This document shows, piece after piece, positions 22,126 to 34,110 of a DNA stretch of 64,000 bases. Position 1 is the first letter of the stretch; each line of letters opens with the position of its first letter. A program made the translations under genes and the position numbers. The stretch comes from Mixophyes australis (Eukaryota > Chordata > Amphibia > Anura > Limnodynastidae), in assembly GCA_036250195.1 (NCBI GenBank), contig JAVHZZ010000002.1, positions 362,493,624 to 362,557,623 of the forward strand, in the 5' to 3' direction. The notes beneath the pieces are model-generated. The model was not told where the DNA came from. It saw only the letters and a program-made list of their open reading frames with translations, and searched no databases.

Positions 22126-22133
22126 GATATAAT
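22126..22133. repeat. Target-site duplication of hAT#2, right copy (GATATAAT)
   Basis: Exact match to the left copy at 14685-14692, directly after the GGCTG terminus. Confidence 0.93.
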
Positions 22134-22189
22134 AATTAACCAGTCCTCACCAAGTCCTAAACAAAAACTAATATATGCCAGCACAAATA

Positions 22190-23160
22190 AGTCACATGTG
22201 AAAAACAAGTATACCCCATGATCCAGTATATTGTAGAACCCCCCCAATAACCTGAAGCAATAATTTTATGTATGAGTTTTTCAGTCTCCTACATTGTGTT
22301 TCTAAATGTTGACCCATTAATTTTTAAAATACTGCTGCAGTTTATAAATGATCATTTATGCACAGTTCTCTTAATGTCCTGCCACAGCACCTCAATGAGG
22401 TTGAGGTCTGGACTTGGTAATTCCAAAACCTGATTCTTTTCTTATTCAGCCAGTTATTTGTAGATTTGGTGCTGTACTTAGGACATTGTCCTGTTGCATG
22501 AACCAATTTCGGCCAAGCTTCGGTTATCTGGCAGATGGCCTGACACATTCCTTTTAAATACTCTATTATAAAGAGGAGTTCATGGTGTACTCAATAATTA
22601 AGTGGCCCCCAGGTCCTGTGGCTATATTACAATCCTAAATCCTTAACCTTAAACCACCATGTGGAATGGTTGGTATGATATTTGCGTGGCGATATGCTGT
22701 GTTTGGTTTTCACAAACATAGAATTGTGCATCAAAGCCAAACAACTCCACTTTGGTCCTGTCTGCCTGGTGAATATTTGTTTCAGAAGTCTTGTGTTTCA
22801 TTCAGATGCAACATTGCAATCTAAGCCGTACTGCAATGAGTTCTTGTTTGAAGAGACTTTCTCCTTCATATTGATATGGACACCGTAAGAGTGTATTTAC
22901 TTTTAACACATTATCAATTGTGTCCTCATATGTAAAAACACCAATTTGAAAGAAGGTGTACTGTAGGTCAGATATTAAGTGATAAAGTCTTATAACTGAA
23001 TCCAAATTTCACAGAGTTGCAATATCCATATTGTATTGTCAGATCTATGATTTTCTCACTTGACATGAATAATTAGATACAGCAGTTCCTTAAAAGAACT
23101 CTTATTCTGCAGTTAGGTAGTTCTTAAAGGATTGTGTGGCACCAAAACGTTATGGAGTAA
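22190..23160 (-). pseudogene. Tc1/mariner transposase relic, minus strand
   Basis: The plus strand carries the reverse of a common vertebrate Tc1-type transposase. On the minus strand scraps read AEIGSCN (ancestrally a GxNWxxQQD block), NWLNKKRI, and LIEVLWQDIKRT (the DLNPIE-LW region with the catalytic Glu). Stops and frameshifts break it throughout. The catalytic centre lies at about 22370-22530, and more N-terminal remnants lie to the right (22690-22860). The termini were not located. Confidence 0.65.
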
Positions 23161-23213
23161 AATCTAATATTCTTTGATAAGTCCTATGAGTGCCTACTGA
23201 TTATTGTCTTCTA

Positions 23214-23219
23214 TATATG

Positions 23220-23262
<43 letters not shown>
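23214..23262. repeat. (TA)n microsatellite
   Basis: Alternating TA with TATG interruptions, directly left of the second Tc1 relic. Confidence 0.92.
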
Positions 23263-23264
<2 letters not shown>

Positions 23265-24180
23265 TATGTACACCTGTACACCTGCTCGTTAATGCAAATA
23301 TCATATCAACCAATCATTTGGCAGCACCCAATGCATAAAATCATGCAAACATTGTCAAGAGGTTCACTTTTTATTCAATCCAAAAACCAGAATGGGGAAG
23401 AAATGTGATCTAACTTCGAACTTGGAGTGATTGTAGGAGCCAGAAAACAGAAAAGTAAAGGCAGTTTTGTGGCCAAAAATGCCTTGCTAATGAGAGAGGT
23501 AGGGGGAGAGTGGCCAGACTGGTTTAACCTGAAAGGAAGGAGACAGTAAATCAAATAAAAATGTGTTACAACAATGGTATGCAGAAGAGCATCTCTGAAC
23601 GCATAGCGCATCGAACCTTGAAGTGGAATGCAGCAGAATTCCATACCAGGTTCCACTCCTGTCAGCTTAAGAACAGGAAACTGAAGCTAAAGAGGGCTCT
23701 GCCTCCCCAAAACTGGTCAGTTCGTGTTTGAAAAAAATGTTGCTTGGTCTGATGAATATTTAAATATGCTGCAACATGCAGATGGTATGGTCACAATTTG
23801 GCTTAAACAACATGAATCCATTGCTCCATCCTATCTTGTGTCAACAGTGCAGGCTGGTGGTGGTGGTGTGATGGTGTGGGGAATATTTTCTTGGCACACA
23901 TTAGGCCCTTTAATACCAATTGAGCATTGTTTAAACATCACAGCTTACCTGAGTATTGTTGCTAATTATGTGCATCCCCTTATTGTCTACTCATCGTTAA
24001 TTGGCTACTTCCAGCAGGATAATGCAACATGTCACATTACATATGTCATCTCCAGCTGAGTCCACCAACACGTGTTCTCTACCCTCACGAGATCTCAACC
24101 CAGGGATTTATTGATCATTCACTTCATCAGGACTTTGGCCAGTAGGACGGTGGCCTCATGAGGCTGCCTGCTGTCTTTTC
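23265..24180 (+). pseudogene. Tc1/mariner element relic with broken transposase, plus strand
   Basis: The transposase begins at 23393 with a frame reading MGKKCDLT, the usual start of a fish/frog Tc1 subfamily. It continues in other frames with a helix-turn-helix remnant, LPPQNWS near 23705, VMVWGIFSWHT (23868-23900) and FQQDNATCH (24010-24036), the block with the second catalytic Asp. Stops and frameshifts separate these. Sequence before it ('gctcgttaatgcaaatatc') resembles the 5' untranslated part of this subfamily. The two Tc1 relics lie close together in opposite orientation but belong to different subfamilies. Confidence 0.75.
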
Positions 24181-24299
24181 TTTTTTCTCCTCTTCCAATT
24201 TAAAACAAAATATTTATTTATTTTGTACCAGTAAATGACTCATAGGGAACAGTCCACAGCCATCTGCATAAGGTATATTATTGTTATGTTTCCTTTTCA

Positions 24300-24905
24300 T
24301 GGGGACATATTTATAGGTACAGACATTCTGGGCACACATTTACAGAGACAGACACTCTGGGCACACATTTATAGGAACAGACACACTGGGCACACATTTA
24401 CAGAGACAGACACTCTGGGCACACATGTATAGGAACAGACACGAGGCACACATTTACAGAGACAGACACTCTGGGCACACATTTATAGGAACAGACACCC
24501 TGGGCACACATTTATAGGAACAGACACACTGGGCACACATTTATTGGAACAGACATTCTGGGCACACATTTATAGGTACAGACATTCTGGGCACACATTT
24601 ACAGAGACAGACACTCTGGGCACACATTTATAGGAACCGACACACTGGGCACACATTTACAGAGACAGACACTCTGGGCACACATGTATAGGAACAGACA
24701 CACTGGGCACACATTTACAGAGACAGACACTTTGGGCATACATTTATAGGAACAGACACCCTGGGCACACATTTATAGGAACAGACACACTGGGCACACA
24801 TTTATAGGAACAGACATTCTGGGCACACATTTATAGGTACAGACATTCTGGGCACACATTTACAGAGACACTCTGGGCACACATGTATAGGAACAGACAC
24901 CCTGG
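24300..24905. repeat. 29-bp minisatellite, about 20 copies
   Basis: The unit is 'ctgggcacacatttacagag' plus 'acagacact', alternating with a version carrying 'tataggaac'. Variants are interleaved in a higher-order pattern (acagagac and ataggaac forms). It follows the Tc1 relic. Confidence 0.93.
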
Positions 24906-25202
24906 GCCCGCATTACAGTATAACGCTCTCTGTATTGTATGCTGGTCTCTAGGATGCTCTGTATATTGTATATGCATTACTAATACTGGCCAAAGAATCA
25001 TGCACAATATTATAAACCTTGCAATACATTTTGTATGGCGAATCCATGGAAGCATTTTGGTTTAATTAAAAAAGCATTTTTTAATTTATTGATGCCAGTG
25101 TGATTACAAAGTAATCACAGTTATATTTAAAAAAATGTGTCTTTGAAATCCCACCCATGGCCCGAAGAAGTGGTACAGAGAGCATTGAGAGGTATAGAGG
25201 AG

Positions 25203-25460
25203 CAGCACGGCGGCTTAGTGGTTAACACTTCTGCCTCAGAGCACTGGGGTCATGAGATCAACTCCTGACCATGGCCTTATCTGTATGGAGTTTGCATGTT
25301 TTCCCCGTGTTTGTGTCAGTTTCCTCCAGGTGCTCCGGTTTTCTCCCACACTCCAAAAACATATTGGTAGGATAATTGGCTATTAAAATTGACCTTTGAG
25401 TGAGTTCTCTGTACAGCGCTGCGGAATTAGTGGCGCTATATAAATAGCTGCTCATGATGA
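25203..25460 (+). mobile_element. tRNA-derived SINE, nearly full length
   Basis: The head 'ggcggcttagtggttaacac' (box A region) and 'atgagatcaactcctgacc' (box B region) are followed by 'tatggagtttgcatgttttc', 'cactccaaaaacatattggt' and the 3' end 'gcgctatataaatagctg'. A ~45-bp block present in the 32776 copy ('agggaatttagactgtaag...') is missing. Confidence 0.88.
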
Positions 25461-26094
25461 AGGACGCAACCTCTTCTTGGGGGTAAGGGCCCAAAGACCA
25501 CCATGGTTTAGACACCCTAAAGTTTAGCATTCAGCTAGGCAGGGGCAATGTGTTGTTTTTATTTTTTAATTATGCTGCTAGGGAGACTTTTGAAATGTTG
25601 GAAGACCCAACTACTATTAAATTAATGCTAACCCTGGGAACTCCCTGCAGCTGGGTTAAGCTGCTCCACTCACATAACTCATGTGTGTACACCACCCACT
25701 GGTGTGCTGACTCTGCCTCCTTGTGTTTGCTCCGACTACCAATGCAATGCTTTGCCTAATTGGGTGTTAACTTCAACAGGCTCCACCTGCAATTGCTGTG
25801 ACTCTGCCTACCATTGTGTATTGCATTAGCATCCCCTAAAACTGGCATGGCTATGGCTAATGGTGTGACAACCCTGTCTACTTTTGTATTGGCCCTGTCT
25901 ACCGTTGATATGGTCCTGCCTACATGAGGCTACTTTCCAATGCCACTCTAATTTCCCAATCTGCCTGTGTTTTAACCCAATAGAGCAGTAGGAAAACAGC
26001 TGCACGAATGCAGCTCCTGGGGCTCTGGGGACAGGTGGACCAGTAATATTCAAGTTGGTAGAGCAGCATCAAAATTAATTTTCTCAACGTCTGG
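25461..26094. other. No recognisable feature
   Basis: Unique sequence. 'ggccctgtctaccgttg'-like short repeats near 25870-25920 are the only internal pattern. Confidence 0.45.
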
Positions 26095-26099
26095 GGCTT
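26095..26099. repeat. Target-site duplication GGCTT (left)
   Basis: GGCTT immediately precedes the left LTR and is repeated at 32659-32663 immediately after the right LTR. Confidence 0.88.
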
Positions 26100-27465
26100 T
26101 GTAAAAGTATCTTCCTTTTCTCCTTTTTGGGTTACAATCTCCTTAATATACTGGCAAATATATGTATGACCATTTAATACCGTTAACAACTCCTCGCAAA
26201 AGGTATTTCTGAATTAACCCATGAAATATCATTTTTATATTTCTTTATATCGACAAGTTTCAAGAATAATCACGACAAGATATAGGATTTGTTTAAAGTG
26301 TGTTGTATTATATTATAGAACAATAAACAGCGTAACAATATTGTACACACAATATAGCTTTAGTGCAATATATATCATACTTATTGCCTGTAATATAGAT
26401 ATATATGTAATTGGGTGTATTTTGACTAACTATTGTCTAAAGGTGTGTGTGTGTGTGTGCATTGTGTAGTGAAGGGGGAGGGGAGAATCCATACAGACCA
26501 CAAACATACCTCACTTAAAGTCTAGCGGCCATTTTCAAGCACATGGTTTCAACCAGTTCAAATTACTACACTTTCTATGCATAAACCAACATAACCTGCA
26601 CTTTCTATGCATATCTAACAATCTGATCACTTAACCACAATCTGATCACTTCCTAATCCATCACTTTCTATGCAATGTAGTCACCATCCAAAATGGCTGA
26701 CTTGCCATGCTTGTAGGCCCACAAGGCCTACTAAACAATTACAGTTACTAAACAATGTGAACTCAGTACAGACCCATTACTCATTACAAGCAGTATTTAG
26801 CCAATCCACCACAAATAGCTCTATATTCAGCAGTAAACGCACAATGTCCATTGGCCAATTTTAACACATGATATTTTACACATATCACAAACGTCTCCAT
26901 TACCAAAGCCTAACAAATCATTCCAAATTCAAACACAAATGCTTTCATTTATCCCAACCAGGATCCAGACTATGTATAGTACAGCACTCCACAAGTCACA
27001 GCACAGCATTAACTATGTATAAACACAAATGCTTTCATTTATCCCAACCAGGCATGCATTTATGTATAACTCTGTCCATATCAATCCAATCAATTCAAAC
27101 TTTCATTCTCACTTAAACTTTCATATCACTTACAACAAATAATCATTCATTCTTATGTCCTCCATTCAACAACACATTATAACATGCTCACACTCACCTT
27201 TCATGTCATGCACACTCCATACTAGTCAGGGCCTAAGTAGGCCTGTTCACCTAGGAGCTACATTACCTATCAGTCCGAAATCCAGCATGGAGTAACATGT
27301 CCAGGCTAATTTCTTTGTCTACTAAACACCTCTTGTGGGCGGAGTCTGGAAGCTTGCTATAGGCTTTCATATGTTAATTACTGGCCAACTGCTGAAATCC
27401 AGATTATCAAGTATTTAGTTACCACCCTTAGTCCCAATAATAGGTTATTTATGCACTCTTTATCA
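26100..27465 (-). repeat. Left LTR (3' LTR of the minus-strand element), 1366 bp
   Basis: It begins TGTAAAAG and ends TTTATCA on the plus strand, giving TG...CA ends in either orientation. It matches 31293-32658 at a constant offset of 5193, with no difference noticed by eye. It contains a 32-bp internal direct repeat (26931 and 27021) and a short GT run (26441-26459). The 64- and 82-aa open frames in it recur in the other LTR and look like chance. Confidence 0.95.
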
Positions 27466-27473
27466 TTCCCCCT
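27466..27473 (-). other. Polypurine tract of the LTR element
   Basis: On the minus strand, AGGGGGAA directly before the LTR start TGATAAAG. It is the expected primer site for plus-strand DNA synthesis. Confidence 0.6.
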
Positions 27474-30400
27474 GATGTCAGTTTTCTGTCATTACAGTTA
27501 GACTGACAGATATCTGTTGTCATCTCTTATCAGTGTCCCTAGTGTTCCTAGTGATTGTATGTAACATGTATGAGTGTGTGTGAACAGGTGGTCACTAAGG
27601 ATACATATATATATATATATATATTTCAGTTTGGAATTAATTATGGTAAGGCAATTTTTAGCACAAATATCAAGAAAGAATGGGGGAAGACGCTAATGGA
27701 TCTCCTACGTTGCCATGTCTGATGAAAAAACCTTGTCTTAGGAGAAAAAATCAACACATGTCAAGGTACTCCCCAATAAATTATCCCTCAACAATTAAAT
27801 CTAAGATCCGAAGGTTGTTCCATCTTTGGTGTCTCTTCATGATGTCATCATCTTCGCCAAGTACGATGGGGGGAAGTCTTGTGGGGTACAGTCATCTTTG
27901 ACATCTGGTTTGGATCTCATCTGTGTCCAAGTCCTGCCATTCTGTGTCCTTAACGACCATCTCAGGATCTCGTGTCATCTGTCAGGGATATCATCTGCCA
28001 CAGCTGGGCACCGTCTTAATTCTCATCCATCTTGTAGGAAAGAAAAGAAAAATATCAGTTGTTTTGAAATTTTTACTTTTTCCTACCCATCTGTCGTTCC
28101 TGCGTCCGGTCCACTTGTAGCATTTCGATATCCTCTGCAGCTGTCCACTTCTTGGTTCCTAATATGGGAAGAAAAACAAAAATACTCTTCTGGGAATTCT
28201 CCCTTCCGAGCATGGTTAGAATCCTATCCCGTCCCCTCTGATGACTTACGAATTTCATTCCAGGTGTTACCATCATTATGGAATTGAAAAAAACAAAATT
28301 TTTCTGTCCTTTGCGAGTATTATGGACCAAACTTCACATATTTTTGACCACTAGGTGGCACCAGGGATCTGTAGACTGACTTATCTTATTACAATACCAT
28401 AAAAATTCCTTCAAAGTTTCCATGTACCTGGGAAACTCAAATTTTTATATCTTTCTTAGCATTACCATTATCCCCCTTTTTCTCATTTCCAATGATCTAT
28501 GTATCAGTTGGGAAGGAGAAACAAAGGAATCCTGTTCTTAGTTACCTGTGGAGACAGAAAGAAATGTGAGTATACATAATACATTTATGTCACATAACGT
28601 CATCTTACCTAATCATATCTCCAAGGACACACGATGTTTAAAGATTTACCCATTTAGTATATTGGTGATGGCAATTTCCCTCTAAAGAACCTCTTTAAAC
28701 ACTTAAAAGCATTAGACATTTTGTACATAACCATCTTTGCTGGGTAGCGGATCTGTATATCCACTACTGATGTTCTCTCTCTAAGAAAGAAAACTGATTT
28801 AGGCACATTATTGCCACTACTGGCCAGCAAAGATTAATGCAACAAAATCACTAAACCACCATTTTGTTTTATCAGTCCCCCTGATCCTGGTGAATAAAAC
28901 TACTACTCACTGGGGTTTATTTTATTTAACTCGGTTTTATGGGTATTTATGAACACAAACTTTAGAAATTTGTGTCTGTCATCAACAAGCACTAATACTC
29001 ATACCCTGGGTTTCTCCTTGACTCTAGTTTACCATGTCTACATACAATTGTGTTTTTTCCTACCTAGTCCTTATGTAATGATACAACAGTTCTGATGGCA
29101 TTTATCAGTTGCTGTGTAACCTTACATAAGTGGAAATTTCATGTCACATTTTTGAGTGGCATATACCACTGTGCATTAGGATCCACCTTTTTATCCCTAG
29201 GCAATAAAACACATTACCATTATCCAGGGGTTTCATTAATTCTAATGCTACATGTTGCCAAACACCTCCAAAATAATGACATGTAAAATTATCAGATCTA
29301 TATTTTATCCCGCCCATTTCCAGAGTACAAACTCTGATGAAGGGGCTGCAATACATACCTGTGACACCTAGGTAGTGTGTCTGTTACCAATATTATTTGT
29401 TCTTACCAATATACCATTATAAATTTCCTGTATATACCTGGGTTATTAAAATGAGTAGGGTTTTAAATACCACCTCTCTATTATCCCATATGTCCTCATA
29501 TACAGTTTTAAAACAAATGCATATATATCTCAGACATTGCAAGGGCTAAATCAATTTTCATTTGTTGACATAACAGCAAGGACGTCTCCTTGTATACATT
29601 CAACTATCTCCAATGACAAAACCCAAATTTTACTTATTATTCCCTATTACTTATGTTACAAGGGCAATTAAGTGTTCAATGCTCTGAGTACATATAATAC
29701 CTTATTTCTCAGAATTTATAATGTAATATTTTTTTATTTTTTTTACCATCTAAAATCAAGTCTTTTGCAGCCATGTACATACCTACCTGTGGCCTGCTTT
29801 ACTAAAAGACCTTGATTTAGACATACTACATCTGTGGCATCTTGAATAATATAAATATTCATATTTTACCTGCCGCGACCTGTGATACGGTCCACGTAAT
29901 TACACCCAGCTTATCAATACATAACCTGATTATAAGCTTACTACTGGTGATCACTATACGTTTTAGCAGGGTTAAACACACAGGTTAAACATACCACACT
30001 TTGCGAGTTTCCAAAGTAATTAAAAAAATAAAATCCATATGTTCCATGTTATAGACTTGTGTGTTAATAATTTGTGTGAGTATCCCCCTGTCTACTGAGT
30101 GGAAATGCTGTTCTCAATCGTATAATGATTGTTAAATTCGTCTTGCAGATCTGGTTGCACCCAGCCAAAATCGCTAATAATGGCTTTACCGGGGAACCAT
30201 TGCGCATGATCCGCTCATAATTTAAGTGTCGCCGTACCCGTACCCACTAAACAACTGTCAAAGGCGTTATTCTACAGAAGTTACATATCGGAATGCCTCT
30301 ATGGATTACCTAGTATACTTAATCTACAAGATACAAGCAACTTGATCTATCCATATAACATAAAAATATTGTATCAACCCAAAGTAACTATCGGCGTATA

Positions 30401-31270
30401 ATACAATTTGCGCCTTTTTCGCTATTTTCGTCACGTCGAATAATACGCACCCGTGACATCTCCGATGTACTTTAGAGGCATCTTTCTACACAATCTTCCA
30501 AACAATCACCTCCTACCACTACAATACAGGACAGGGTGTCCCAGCTTTCACGCTTATGCGTTTCTGCTAAGAATCCGTGAGCGCTACTCCCGTAATTCTT
30601 TTGTTTGACAGGGTTCTATATTACCCAGATTTCACACACCCCTTGACAAAAACCGCCAAGTATCCAAAACTACCTCTCCAAACCTATTCTGTAGACAAGG
30701 TGTAATTATTATGTGATTTAAATGATCCCTAATTATCACATAACTTGCAAATTTGGTTATGCAAAAAGTCCTAATTAAAATATAAATTTCCACAGGAGAA
30801 GTTATAACTAAATTTGATTCTGGGGATTAAAAAGGAAGGATTTTCTCCTGAGTATCTGTCCCCCCAGTCCACAGAATCAGATTTAAACTATAAATATAAC
30901 CGCTAAGTAAACACAAGTCCTTCCAACTACCCTGTATTATAAGTGAAGACAAAGCAATAGCCATCTTAGTACACCTAAAAATACAGAATTGTTCAACAGA
31001 TACATACAACTCCCGTTATTAAACGTCTATTTGCCTACACATTATGAAAATTAAAAATTATAATCTAGATTCGCTGTAATTAATTATATATCTTTCAGGA
31101 CACAGATGAAACAATGTTACTTGTCAAAACCGCTTTCTAGAAAAGGCGTACAGTAATATCACACAAATATTACAACCTTCGTTCCCGCCCCTCTATCAAA
31201 CAAAAAAAAAAGTTTACAATATAACAGTAATTTCACCACTATATCTTCACGAAAATTATAAAAAAAACAC
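27474..31270 (-). other. Interior of the LTR element, apparently noncoding
   Basis: Roughly 3.8 kb with no conserved domain in any frame. The right third (30150-31290), next to the presumed primer site, is richer in CpG than the rest. A (TA)n tract lies at 27605-27624. Confidence 0.6.
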
Positions 31271-31273
31271 AGT

Positions 31274-31291
31274 TCGGGCTGGCGCTCGCCA
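31274..31291 (-). other. Candidate primer-binding site of the LTR element
   Basis: The minus strand reads TGGCGAGCGCCAGCCCGA starting one base inside the right LTR. The TGG start (complement of tRNA CCA) and position fit. The first six bases resemble serine-type sites, but I cannot assign the tRNA. Confidence 0.45.
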
Positions 31292-31292
31292 T

Positions 31293-32658
31293 TGTAAAAG
31301 TATCTTCCTTTTCTCCTTTTTGGGTTACAATCTCCTTAATATACTGGCAAATATATGTATGACCATTTAATACCGTTAACAACTCCTCGCAAAAGGTATT
31401 TCTGAATTAACCCATGAAATATCATTTTTATATTTCTTTATATCGACAAGTTTCAAGAATAATCACGACAAGATATAGGATTTGTTTAAAGTGTGTTGTA
31501 TTATATTATAGAACAATAAACAGCGTAACAATATTGTACACACAATATAGCTTTAGTGCAATATATATCATACTTATTGCCTGTAATATAGATATATATG
31601 TAATTGGGTGTATTTTGACTAACTATTGTCTAAAGGTGTGTGTGTGTGTGTGCATTGTGTAGTGAAGGGGGAGGGGAGAATCCATACAGACCACAAACAT
31701 ACCTCACTTAAAGTCTAGCGGCCATTTTCAAGCACATGGTTTCAACCAGTTCAAATTACTACACTTTCTATGCATAAACCAACATAACCTGCACTTTCTA
31801 TGCATATCTAACAATCTGATCACTTAACCACAATCTGATCACTTCCTAATCCATCACTTTCTATGCAATGTAGTCACCATCCAAAATGGCTGACTTGCCA
31901 TGCTTGTAGGCCCACAAGGCCTACTAAACAATTACAGTTACTAAACAATGTGAACTCAGTACAGACCCATTACTCATTACAAGCAGTATTTAGCCAATCC
32001 ACCACAAATAGCTCTATATTCAGCAGTAAACGCACAATGTCCATTGGCCAATTTTAACACATGATATTTTACACATATCACAAACGTCTCCATTACCAAA
32101 GCCTAACAAATCATTCCAAATTCAAACACAAATGCTTTCATTTATCCCAACCAGGATCCAGACTATGTATAGTACAGCACTCCACAAGTCACAGCACAGC
32201 ATTAACTATGTATAAACACAAATGCTTTCATTTATCCCAACCAGGCATGCATTTATGTATAACTCTGTCCATATCAATCCAATCAATTCAAACTTTCATT
32301 CTCACTTAAACTTTCATATCACTTACAACAAATAATCATTCATTCTTATGTCCTCCATTCAACAACACATTATAACATGCTCACACTCACCTTTCATGTC
32401 ATGCACACTCCATACTAGTCAGGGCCTAAGTAGGCCTGTTCACCTAGGAGCTACATTACCTATCAGTCCGAAATCCAGCATGGAGTAACATGTCCAGGCT
32501 AATTTCTTTGTCTACTAAACACCTCTTGTGGGCGGAGTCTGGAAGCTTGCTATAGGCTTTCATATGTTAATTACTGGCCAACTGCTGAAATCCAGATTAT
32601 CAAGTATTTAGTTACCACCCTTAGTCCCAATAATAGGTTATTTATGCACTCTTTATCA
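31293..32658 (-). repeat. Right LTR (5' LTR of the minus-strand element), 1366 bp
   Basis: Repeat of 26100-27465 at offset 5193. I found no mismatch by eye, which suggests a recent insertion. Confidence 0.95.
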
Positions 32659-32663
32659 GGCTT
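32659..32663. repeat. Target-site duplication GGCTT (right)
   Basis: Matches 26095-26099. Confidence 0.88.
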
Positions 32664-32775
32664 CCTTGACACAAAAGGCTTCATGTAGTGTGACGCACTT
32701 TACGTCAAAATGCAGACATAAAACGGGTCCGCAAAAATGACACAATTGAGTGTATGCAGAGCTGTATGTATCTTG

Positions 32776-33078
32776 TAGGCAGCACGGTGACTTAGTGGTT
32801 AACATTTCTGCCTCACAGCACTGGAGTCATGAGTTCAATTTCCGACCATGGCCTTATCTGTGTGGAGTTTGTATGTTCTCCCTGTGTTTGCGTGGGTTTC
32901 CTCCCACACTCCAAAACCATACTGGTAGGTTAATTAGATTGCCCTTAACCTTTCTCGGTCTGTATATGTTAGGGAATTTAGACTGTAAGCTCCAATGGGG
33001 CAGGGACTGATGTGAATGAGTCCTCTGTACAGCGCTGCGGAATTAGTGGTGCTATATAAATAAATAGATGATGAGATC
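32776..33078 (+). mobile_element. tRNA-derived SINE, the fullest copy in the window
   Basis: The tRNA-like head 'ggtgacttagtggttaac' (box A) and 'gagttcaatttccgacc' (box B) is followed by the body ('tgtgtggagtttgtatgttc', 'cactccaaaaccatactggt', 'gggcagggactgatgtgaat') and the 3' end 'gcgctgcggaattagtggtg' plus 'tatataaataaatagatga'. RNA polymerase III transcription from the head is expected for the family. At least five copies in the window share this order, in both orientations. Confidence 0.9.
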
Positions 33079-33570
33079 AAATGTATTTTTTCAATGTAGT
33101 TCATTGTGGTTAGATCCCAAATGAGTTTTAACTGCTACAAACCAATCAGATTAGATTTCTGAGCGAAGCCGCTCTGTATTGGTTAGCACCTGATAATCCT
33201 TCATGCTTTTCAATTATGACAGTGTTCCACAAGCTGCAGTATGCGGTGCATATTTTTATTCTTTAAGGATTATAAGGTAGAATAGAATAAAGGATCCCAA
33301 CCATGGATTTAGGTGATCAAATAAAATGGTTAACGAGGGTTAGGGGGAGTTTTCATTTAAATAAAATATTTTTTCATAGTGTTCTACAGGTCCCAAAGGA
33401 CTATTGATGCCAGGATGTGTTGGTGCTTCTATGGCTACATGCACCAACATGCTCTGGAAGCCATGGGTATACCCAAGCAGTTTATGGTTGCCAGGACTTT
33501 CAGGGACCAGTAGTGCAACATACAAAAATGCAGAATCTTTTTACATTTAACTCTTTATTTTCCCTACATC
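33079..33570. other. No recognisable feature
   Basis: Unique sequence between a SINE and a presumed transposon end. Confidence 0.45.
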
Positions 33571-33690
33571 CAGTGGTTGAAGTGGGAATTTAGAAGTGCT
33601 GGTATCGAAATTAGATGTGAATGGCCGGGGCCTGGGGTCCACCTTGGTCCCCCGATACTTTAGGGATACCGATAGTGTGAAATTAATTTT
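33571..33690. repeat. Possible hAT-type terminal fragment (related copy at 55468)
   Basis: 'cagtggttgaagtgggaatt' plus 'tagaagtgctggtat' is shared with 55468-55503 ('cagcggttgaagtggaaatt' and 'tagaagtggtggtat'). A CAG-start end that recurs at the edge of homology is typical of hAT terminal repeats. No second end or target duplication was found. Confidence 0.4.
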
Positions 33691-33744
33691 AGATGTTTTT
33701 AACACTATATAGTATGATCTAAAACATATTATGTGATGCAACAG

Positions 33745-34110
33745 CTGTGTGTCCTTCAACTCTCCTGTGTCCACTTACCTCTCTTTTGTGTCCCTCCACC
33801 TCACCCTCATGTCTCATGTGTTCTCATATCTCTCACATGTCTCCTTGTGTACTTACATGTTCCCTCATATCTCTTGAGTCTCTTCAATGCATAAGGTTTA
33901 CCCTGTGTTTCTTCACCTCTCCCTCTGTCATCCATGTGTCTCTTCTCCGTTCCCTTATCTGTATTCTTTGTCTGTCCACTCTCCCATGTGCCTCTGTCTT
34001 CATCCCTGGTAACCCCCTCTCTCCCTGTTCTCATGTTTTCCTCACTCCCTTACTCACACCCTGCCCCTCTCTAAACCCGGTCCTGCTCCTATGTACATGA
34101 TGAACACATG
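33745..34110. repeat. Pyrimidine-rich degenerate simple repeat
   Basis: Dominated by variants of 'ctcctgtgtc', 'ctctcatgtg' and 'ccctcat' on the plus strand. The open frames on both strands reflect the biased composition. Confidence 0.6.

Larger units (their letters stand above)
26100..32658 (-). mobile_element. Complete LTR element without recognisable genes (LARD-like, non-autonomous)
   Basis: Two 1366-bp LTRs flank a 3827-bp interior, with GGCTT target copies outside. Orientation is minus: beside the left LTR the minus strand reads AGGGGGAA then TGATAAAG (polypurine tract then LTR start); beside the right LTR it reads CTTTTACA, one base, then TGGCGAGCGCCAGC, a primer-site-like TGG start. 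I could not name the matching tRNA. No gag, protease, reverse transcriptase or integrase motif was seen; the longest interior frames are near 85-150 aa without family features. Such large coding-deficient elements depend on proteins of a relative (known for LARDs). An internally deleted retrovirus is the alternative. Confidence 0.85.

Noticed and set aside
24300..24905. Second CRISPR-like array
   Set aside because: 29-bp units without spacers: a minisatellite.
26221..27116. Open frames of 82 and 64 aa repeated at 31414-32309
   Set aside because: They lie in both LTR copies, on the strand opposite to the element, and lack any motif.
27713..27770. Hammerhead-like text (CTGATGA ... GAGAAA ... 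ATC) inside the LTR element, with a possible CATGT/ACATG stem I
   Set aside because: Stem II is only three pairs with a large loop and there is no stem III. I judge it a chance match.
27826..28287. 153-aa frame inside the LTR element as gag or accessory gene
   Set aside because: It is on the strand opposite to the element's inferred direction and has no recognisable domain.
33747..34100. 117-aa Ser/Cys/Leu-rich frame
   Set aside because: Pyrimidine-biased simple repeat; frames open on both strands.
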